This document shows positions 56,850-64,000 of a DNA stretch of 64,000 bases, one piece after another. Both the position numbers and the translations under genes were made by a program. The first letter of the stretch is position 1. Each line of letters opens with the position of its first letter. Source of the DNA: Acanthosepion lycidas (Eukaryota > Mollusca > Cephalopoda > Sepiida > Sepiidae); contig OZ010600.1 of NCBI GenBank assembly GCA_963932145.1, positions 51,907,157-51,971,156 on the forward strand, read 5' to 3'. Under the pieces are notes generated by a model, which made no database searches, was not told where the DNA came from, and saw only the letters and a program-made list of their open reading frames with translations.

Positions 56850-57960
56850 TATTGCTGAACTCTGTACTTTTTGATCCATGACCATTCCTAAATAGTTATA
56901 AGTAACACCCTCTTAAAAATACTTAAATGTCTTCAACACATCATTAGATCATGAAACAAGAGTTAACCATCACTATAAGAAACTGCCTTTATCTAAGATG
57001 CTCCCCAATCCAATTATTCTCTGTGATTTTAGTTTTGAAAGGTCACTTGCAGTTTAAGGGTGAATTTAGCCCCAACAGATCATTAGATCATGAAACATGA
57101 TTTAGCCCTTCACTACAAACAACTGCCTTTATCTAAGATGACAACCTCTCCAATCTCTCTCTGTGTTGCACTTTCCGTTTTACTCTCTCTGTCCTTCAGT
57201 TTTACTCTCTATGTTTCTCTCTCTCTCTCTCTCTCTCTCTAGCCTTCTGTTTTACTCTCTCTCTCTCTCTGTCTTTCTGTCTCTCTGTCGTTCTATTTTA
57301 CTCTCTATGTCCCTGTCACTTTGTATCCCTCTTGGATGCACAACACAGTCTGGATTAAATTCATGAAGATTTTAATTTCAAAAAGATCACTTGCAGTTCA
57401 TGGGGTCAAATTTGTCATCAACCAATTTAAACACGATTTAACCCCTCAATACAAACAACTGGCTTCATCTAAGATGACACTCTTTTGAATCATCTCTATG
57501 CCACACTCTCTTTTTCTCACTCTACATCTCTCTCTGTTTCTGTTTTACTCTTTATGTCTCTCTCTGTTTCCGTTTTCCTTTTGGTCATTCAACACAGTTT
57601 GAGTTTAAGAGGATTAGTGTGACAGACAACGTACTCAGGTAGGTACAAACATATTAATATATATACTAGCAAGTATCTATGTAATTGGCAGGGATTTACT
57701 AATAATTTTTTTAATGATGAACTCTATACTTTTCTACCCATGACCATTCCTAGATAGTTATAGGAAGAGTGATATAGTCTCTCTTAAAAATACTGAAATA
57801 TCTTCAACAGATCGTTAGGTCATAAAACAACTGTCTTTATCTAAGATGACCTACACTCCAATCCCACTATTCTTGTGTTATATTTGCTTTTTGTCTCTCT
57901 ACATTGCTTTCTCTCTTTCTGCTTTACTCTGTCATTCTCCTTTTTGGTTGCCTCTGTTGA
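56850..57960. repeat. Degenerate tandem repeat with (CT)n blocks
   Basis: ATCATTAGATCATGAAACA with ACTGCCTTTATCTAAGATG recurs at 56,942-57,000, 57,079-57,141, 57,420-57,478 and 57,808-57,850. GAACTCTGTACTTTT...ATGACCATTCCTA occurs at 56,858 and 57,720. Blocks of CTCTCT (57,215-57,240, 57,250-57,300, 57,520-57,570) separate the units. Confidence 0.7.
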
Positions 57961-58478
57961 CCACACACACACACACTTTTTTTTTTTTTTTTTTTTTTTT
58001 TCAAACAATTTTGGCAATTGTCTACATACTCAAAACAAAAATAAAGTTATGGTGACATCTTTTAGAAACTTCCTAATATAGTTTTCTTATAGTTTCTTAT
58101 AGTTCTTAAGTGTGGGGGTTGGGGGTCTGAACCTTCTTACTTAATCCAGCCAGAGATGGGAACACCTGTTTCTCTCCCAAGGTAATCAAAGGTTTACATA
58201 AAACACTATTAATAACCTACTCACATCTATTAATTATCTGCTTGTCATTCCCCACCACTCATTTTGTGTCTTGACTGTCCACTTAAAACTATTTGTGTAA
58301 CATATCATAAATCAATTTGAGCACTAAAATAATGTCTAGGCATTAATGAAATTGTTTTTGTCAAGTAGCAATTTGCTGTAACAGTTGTCCTGATAGTCAT
58401 TTCAAATATTAAAATAAATGAAATGAATATTGATTTATGCTATACATTTACCTATATATGTTTATATTATATCTCTTT

Positions 58479-58483
<5 letters not shown>

Positions 58484-58519
<36 letters not shown>
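58484..58519. repeat. (TA)n microsatellite
   Basis: Alternating TA at the 5' edge of a Penelope-like fragment. Confidence 0.97.
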
Positions 58520-58520
<1 letters not shown>

Positions 58521-58521
<1 letters not shown>

Positions 58522-59025
58522 CATCACTAGAGCCAACTCTATGGCTGAGATATGTAGATGTCACCTTCATACTCTGGATACACAAATTAGATCATCGATA
58601 CAGTTCACAATGGAGAATGAAAACGACGATAAACTAGCATTCCTGTTCCAATATTCTTGAACAGAACATGGGTTTAATACATCCATATATTGCAAGCCAA
58701 CATTTACTGGACTTTAACTTCAACTCCTACCACCCATAGATTGTAAAAAAAGGGATTGCTTACAGCATCGAGAAAAAGTCATAAGTTGCAACACAGAGAC
58801 ATGAAATGCTCAGTATAAGCAGTACTCTACAATGTAACAACTACCCTGGGTATATGGCAGCAGCTCCGACAAACTGGGTTACAAGAGGTTAACAACACTC
58901 AGAAAACGGTTTTGGTTTATCTACCCTGTGTGGAGGGGTTATTGGAAAAAAATACAAAATATCTGTGGGTCCATGTAACATCAGAACAACCTTCAAAAGT
59001 GGTTCAACACTTCACAGACACACCT
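58521..59025 (+). pseudogene. Penelope-like element RT fragment with mutated catalytic motif
   Basis: The frame gives LRYVDVTFILW at 58,547-58,579, where the RT catalytic YVDD has become YVDV. SSIQFTMENENDDKLAFL, a FTGLYFNFNSYHP-like part and LVYLPCVEGLLEKNTKYL follow, reaching SEQPSKVVQHF at 59,010. It is the palm-to-thumb segment of a Penelope-like RT with several frameshifts. The 3' side continues into a SINE. Confidence 0.75.
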
Positions 59026-59029
59026 CTTC

Positions 59030-59260
59030 TCGCTTGGCCTTTTACAAGTGAGTGGAATTTTGAACTGAACCCTTTATTTCATCTACCAGGGTAGATTGTT
59101 CTGGTTCCACGTGCTATGCCTCTTCCGGATGTCTGTTATCTTCCTCTAACTCAATGCTCCAAGTTTTTCTTCACCTCTACAGTAGCCAGCTCTTTGGATC
59201 AAGTCACTGGATTCAACCAATGCTTTTATCCACTGGGCCATATGTCCTTGAGGACAGGAA
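59030..59260. repeat. SINE-like repeats of the 34,600 family
   Basis: GTGGAATTTTGAACTGAACC at 59,051, then GTCACTGGATTCAACCAATG, TTTTATCCACTGGGCC and ATATGTCCTTGAGGAC at 59,203-59,259 (tRNA-like head, reversed). Confidence 0.6.
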
Positions 59261-59473
59261 TGTATGAATTTTGGGGATTTATAAATTTGATATCTCAATA
59301 TTTATTTTTTACATTTTTTTGTTGTAATTATTGTTTTCTCTAGCACTCCTTATTACTGGCTCCCATATTGCATTCATTTCTGTCCTTGACCAGCTTAGAT
59401 TTTTGTGGCCTAGCATATGTGCTGATTCTTTAAGTTTTTGTGTTTTCCATTGATGTTCTCTATTATTTCAACC

Positions 59474-59662
59474 TTATCCCACAAGGAGTGGTGAGCTTCC
59501 TTTTCTCCTCCATATATGGTCAGCTATGCCTGATTTTTCTATTTCCTCTCGTGTTACCACTTTACAATGTTCTTGCAGTCTTATCTTAAGGGGGTGGCCT
59601 ATTTCTTTTTTATATTTCTTACCACAGCTGCATGGGATGGCGTACTCACAGTCCTTAACCAT
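59474..59662 (-). pseudogene. GIY-YIG nuclease fragment of a Penelope-like element (divergent type)
   Basis: The - strand frame of 62 codons reads CEYAIPCSCGKKYKKEIGHP (GVYxIPCxCGKxYIGETGR in the family), IRLQEHCKVV, EIEKSGIADHIW. The YIGET core is altered to YKKEI, so it is probably inactive. The CSCGK wording differs from the CNxCNK type of the other copies, indicating a second Penelope-like lineage. Confidence 0.7.
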
Positions 59663-59804
59663 GTTCTCCTCAGAAAGTAATCTTTCCTATTATATTGGTT
59701 AATTGGTGATATGGTAGTAGAATTCAAAACTTTTTGTCAATAACTCATAATTTCTTTTTTTTTTTTTACTGTCTTACAGCTTGCAGGCTGACAAAATGAC
59801 ATTT

Positions 59805-59842
<38 letters not shown>

Positions 59843-60227
59843 TGGAAAAATTCACTCATTCACATGCATCAGAAATCAAGCAGTAGATGTAAGTACAGTT
59901 AGGCAGTGCGTGATGTACTTCAGCATCACTGCTCTGGCAAAGTAGGTCACCCCTATTGCTGCAGATTGTTGAGCATGTCATGCATTCATCACTGGCAAAA
60001 ATACATAGGCATGGTGGTAACCAGAAAAATAGTTTTATAGCTGAAAACCTGCTCCTGTCCATCAGTCTTATTGCATTCCTTGTAGTTGTCAGTTTTGCGG
60101 AAATAAATACAATTCGTTACTTTTGAAACATCCTTTGTACTTAAATTTGTGTAAATTGCTTTGTTTTTTATTAAATGCTATTTAATTTATTGAAAAGCAA
60201 TATTTTTTTTATTTTTTTTTTCCCCAG

Positions 60228-60349
60228 ATGATTTTCCTCTCAATTCCTAATCTATGGTTAGGGAATTGGGTGGTGAAGGTCAGATATTGGCGAACTGAAG
60301 GTTTATTTCAGTGCATCCCAATATTTTCTTTAGCATTTGGATGTCAAAC
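60228..60349 (+). CDS. SLC38A10: SLC38A10 coding exon 6 (residues 165-204)
   Basis: A long T-rich tract ending CCCCAG (acceptor 60,226-60,227). The first codon is an internal ATG and not a start. It encodes MIFLSIPNLWLGNWVVKVRY, then TEGLFQCIPIFSLAFGCQ, corresponding to the human WEGVFRCIPIFGMSFACQ segment at the start of TM6. Spacing from FYTVF to this block differs from human by one residue. It ends AC before donor GTAAGT (60,350), so the next exon starts with the third base of a Thr codon. I found no candidate for the next exon (human QVLPTYDSL region) before the window ends, so the gene continues to the right. SLC38A10 proteins usually also carry a long C-terminal tail, which is not in this window. 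Confidence 0.94.
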
Positions 60350-60454
60350 GTAAGTATCTTTTAAGAAAAGTCTTCATTTCCTTGATAAATGTTGAAAATT
60401 TAAATGTACTTGAGCATATTTTAATTATCAATATTATTAACATTTCTTCTTGTA

Positions 60455-61200
60455 TGTGCTATGACCCTTCAGGATGTTGATGATCATGGCTCTCTACAAT
60501 TTCCTGTTCTTTGTAACTCTTAATAAATTTTCTCTTTTTTTTTTTTTTTTTTTATCTCTCCTAAACCTCACTCCACCATCCATTTACTCAAGCTTGCTAG
60601 GTAGGATATGCATTGCCTTCTTTTGTCCCTCTTGCCTTAAATTTGTCCTGTGAGTATCAAATTTTCCAAGCCCCCTTTCCACATTATGTACCTAGAAACT
60701 TCAATGATCACTTCCTGATGTTAAGTATGTGTTCTTACTGCTTCCAGTTTCTTGAACTTTGCCATTGCTCATGTTTGATCCATGGTATTCTCAGCATCCT
60801 TCTGTAGAACTACATTTCTGTTGCTTGAAGTCCCTTCTTCATCTGTTTGGTTTGATTGATTTTGTTTAGGGACCTATCAATCTCTGTCTTTTTCATCTGT
60901 GAGGAGATTGTCCAACATTCACTGCCATATAGGAGGGCTGATATTACATAAAATACTCTTTTCTTTGTTTGTAACAAAAAGTCCTTTTAAGGAGGAGATG
61001 AATGATCCTAGATATTTATAATCCTCAAGTTTCATTCAAATTGGTGTTATTAAGGGATCTTATAGGATGGTCATTGTTGGCTGTACATTTATTCATGTAT
61101 TCAGTTTTTGACTCCTTAAGATAAAGACCTACGCAAGACTGAACTTCGATAAGAATCATCTGCTGCTTCATCAAACAGGAACACTTGACATTGAGATAAA
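60455..61200 (-). pseudogene. LINE endonuclease/RT remnant, longest copy of its family
   Basis: The - strand order is: LMKQQMILIEVQSCVGLYLK, SKTEYM (about 61,110-61,190), HPIRSLNNTNLN, LEDYKYLGSFIS (about 61,000), ALLYGSECWTIS-like (60,930), ATEM-FYRRMLRIPW (60,780-60,830) and KLWRAMIHVLKG-like at 60,470. These blocks are colinear with endonuclease/RT LINEs of invertebrates. The 134-codon frame at 61,025-61,429 is its upstream part. Several stops and frameshifts. Confidence 0.75.
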
Positions 61201-61999
61201 ACCACCTCACGTGGGTGACTTTAGTATCATGCATTGCATCCTCAGTGCTAGCTGTAGGTAGTAACCTGAAGAAATGTTGCAAACAGTTTGTTTTTTTTTT
61301 CCATTGCTCTTCAGTTGGCTGTAATTGGACAAGTATCCCATTAGGTTTCCCGGGGCAAGCAGATAAGAGTTCAAAGTTTACTAAGAACTCCTGCCTTATT
61401 GGTTTTTTGAATGGCATGCCTAATTTCATGAAGAAAATAACGTTTATTAAAATATTGTTTCTTTTCTGTCAATCTCGCTTGTTCACTCACATACTCTCAT
61501 ACATAACGATATACATAAATAATGATCAAGTACAATGTATCTTGAATTTTAGAACTTTTTGTTGAATGTAACATTGTCAGTATTTTAAACCATTGGCAAT
61601 TTTCCCTAAGGAAGATTATGTGTAAACATTTTTTGCTTCAGAAACAGGAAATGTCAATTATAATTGTTTTTTCTCTCGAGAATAAATATACTTCTTAAGC
61701 AAATATTTTTTGTATACTCAAATGAAGAAATTAGAAAAAAATCACATGCAGCAGCGTGTGTTAATCACACTGTCATCAGTGATATACCAAGTGATTATAT
61801 CAAAATTTCAGTTTATTTTAATTATTAAAGGAATCTTTTCTTTAAAGAAGTTGACTTTTCCTCATTTCTAAAGCAGATGCTTATGTGCATGGTCTTTTGT
61901 TGTGAAAATGGCTCTGGTATCTTTTGATAGAACATGATGTTGATTATTTTTTTAGTAGTGCACCATGCCTTATTGTTATATTCCATAGTAATAGGAATA

Positions 62000-62340
62000 G
62001 ATACTTGAAAAACAAGGTGGGTAAAATAAGTAAAGGTTTATTGTAAAAAACCAGTACAATAAGAATAAGGGTAACAGTTATGCACAAGGTCGTTGCAAGT
62101 CAATCCAGTAGTGAGTGTTACTATTGGAAGGTTAGTAGTTCTTGCGTAAGTCGTACTCACTAGATCCCAGCTAGTCTCTGTAGTCTGTTGACTTACAGAT
62201 ACTTATAGGTAGTTGCTGCGTATAGTGTAGTCACTCATGGGGGTGACAGGATATTCCATTATATCACTTATGATGTACTGTACCTCGTATGGCCCACTGT
62301 TCATAAAAGGTGACTCATGCCTGTTCTGAATATTTGCAAT
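62000..62340. other. Unrecognised GC-richer segment
   Basis: GTTTATTGTAAAAAACCAGT, GTTGCAAGTCAATCCAGTAG, TAGATCCCAGCTAGTCTCTG and CTCATGGGGGTGACAGGATA differ in composition from the surroundings. It might be a terminal repeat of a decayed retroelement, but no pair or motif was found. Confidence 0.25.
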
Positions 62341-63008
62341 GAAAAACTACTAAAATTAAGGTGAAAAAATAATAATAGTCATTGACTAGACATTTGTAAA
62401 CTGGTATATTTCTTTATTATATATTTCACTTTGATGTAAGTAATGATGTGAATTATGTTCTTTTAAAAGATGTGAAATCACTTAAAGTAGATTTCCAATA
62501 AGAATTAACATTCACAGACTGCTTTAAATGAATGTCACTGATTGGTAGAGAGTTGTAATCAAGGGAGTCTGTGTAGAACACTCCAATTTTGTGGCAGGCA
62601 TTGATTGGTTGCTTCTGGGTAATGAAATATTGGATTTTTAAATTTCTTTGATGTTACTGATTTTTTGGGTGGAGAACTGGTTTGCTAAATCAAATCAAGA
62701 GGAGATAATTAGATTAAAGTCACACCAATTAATTGGATGATAATTGGTACTTTAATTACTCTTAATGAAGATTGGTAAAAAAAAAAAAAAAAAAGAAATT
62801 AATGAAAAATTTACTTTAGATGCATAATCCATGACTGGATCCTTGCACAACACTTGTTCACACAATCCTTCCATTGAGGTCTGTCTTTTGCTATTTTTTT
62901 TTTTTCTGCTATGAGCAAAAGATTTTAATTTTGTCTTTCCAATGCTTCAGAGCTCTACCCCCTGGTCTTGGTGCATTGAAACCTTTTTTTAATTGCTTGA
63001 AATATACT

Positions 63009-63047
<39 letters not shown>

Positions 63048-63057
63048 TATCCATAGG

Positions 63058-63400
63058 TGGGGGGATAAGAATTGGATTTATTCCTTTCCCAAGGGTATTA
63101 GCATGTAAGTGAATGCAATGAACTTGACTGGAATTTGAACTTGGCTCTCTGGTTCCTTGAATGTGGCTTGGATTGAGGAATTCGAGAGCTGAGTTCAAAT
63201 TCCAGTCAAGTTCATTACATTCATTAATGTGCTAATACCCTTGGACAAGGTATGGATTCAACTCTTCTCCCCCTAGCTATGGATAAATAGTAGGACAGGC
63301 TGGGTTCTATAGTCTTAGGTAGCAACCATTCTAGGAGAAGGAAAACTCTGAATTCAAAAATGAATGTTGCCCTGACAAAGCATATATTATGCAGCTAAGG
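63058..63400. repeat. Two SINE bodies in inverted orientation
   Basis: A - strand copy (63,058-63,170: TTCCCAAGGGTATTAGCATG, TGAACTTGACTGGAATTTGA) meets a + strand copy (63,165-63,400: GAGTTCAAATTCCAGTCAAG, GCTAATACCCTTGGACAAGG, AGCTATGGATAAATAGTAGG). Together they form a large imperfect hairpin of about 110-base arms. Sequence from 63,400 to 64,000 is AT-rich and shows nothing further. Confidence 0.75.
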
Positions 63401-64000
63401 AAAGAATCATTCACGTTCTTCTATTGTTGAGAAAATAAATGAGTATTAAATTTCGGGGTTTAGGTGGAGATGATAGAAGTATAGAGTTGAAGTAGACTTT
63501 AGAAAGAAGCACAATCCTAAACCAGAAACAAGGGATAAACCTCTCAATAAAGATTAGCTGGAAAAGGAACTAAAAAAGCTGTCAGAATATTATTTAAATT
63601 CATTCTATGTCTAAGATAACTAATGATTCTTAAGCCAAGGATGACATTTCTCTTTTAATTATAAATATTGATAATTAGCATTTAACTTTCAATATTGAAT
63701 ATGATTATAACAAAAAAATAAATCCAAATGCTGATGACCGATTAATTGGTAAATGCTGATCTGGCTGATTAATCAGTGCATTCCTAAACCAGATTTAGTT
63801 CCAAATAACATTTCATTTGTTGTAATGTCTGTTAAAAGAAATAAAAAAAAAAAAAAAGAAAAAAAAGTCTGGTCTAACTTTCAGTGTTCATATTCAGAAA
63901 ACCCTATCATTTGACAACACTTGGTTCTTGAATACTCAACTTCTCTATTCCCTCCTTTCTTGGTTTATTCATGTCTAAAACACAATGATTGTAAACAATC

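Noticed and set aside
61025..61429. 134-codon gene on the - strand
   Set aside because: ESKTEYM and HPIRSLNNTNLN followed by DYKYLGSF wording place it in a LINE reverse transcriptase remnant that continues to 60,455.
60350..64000. Next SLC38A10 exon (QVLPTYDSL-like region)
   Set aside because: I searched all + frames by eye for the expected motif next to an AG acceptor in the right phase and found none.

Overview
This is a eukaryotic window with spliced exons, long introns, low GC and very dense repeats. Three things suggest a mollusc and most likely a cephalopod: many long (TA)n tracts, tRNA- and 5S-headed SINE-like repeats, and numerous decayed Penelope-like, LINE and Tc1/mariner copies. 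The lineage is inferred from repeat character and was not tested by any search.

The one confidently identified gene is the 5' coding part of SLC38A10, on the + strand. SLC38A10 is a putative sodium-coupled neutral amino-acid transporter of the AAAP superfamily. Six coding exons (38,759-38,851; 43,355-43,472; 45,969-46,014; 48,815-48,908; 52,396-52,536; 60,228-60,349) join in frame. They encode about 204 residues that align from end to end, in order, with the N-terminal transmembrane half of the animal protein. The first coding exon has a strong acceptor 27 bases upstream of the preferred ATG, so at least one untranslated exon lies further 5' and was not found. The gene runs off the right edge.

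At the far left, 210-424 looks like the last coding exon of another + strand gene. It is a basic, lysine-rich tail ending in a PCNA-interaction (PIP-box)-like motif.

The interval 425-38,731 shows no convincing exon and is filled with repeats. The introns are equally loaded. Recognised classes are: Penelope-like elements (RT and GIY-YIG fragments near 14.3-15.5, 18.6-19.7, 23.9-24.7, 50.7-52.1, 58.5-59.0 and 59.5 kb); two LINE families (one with an intact YADD motif near 28.0 kb); two internally deleted copies of one mariner family (22.4-23.1 and 33.0-33.8 kb); a Tc1-like remnant (21.7-22.2 kb); two TA-flanked palindromic mariner MITEs of 78 and 80 bp; a hAT-like element (55.0-55.8 kb); SINEs with 5S rRNA or tRNA heads; and several tandem arrays. 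Two striking arrays sit in the first coding intron: a very uniform 27-bp pyrimidine-rich satellite (41.0-41.4 kb) and a 25-bp core/poly(A) array of about 12 units (42.5-43.0 kb).

I see no evidence for a new multi-gene system. The unusual content is repeat architecture: inverted pairs, hairpins, tandem amplification and TA-nested mobile elements. Almost every open reading frame over 60 codons outside the listed exons is explained by simple repeats or mobile-element fragments.
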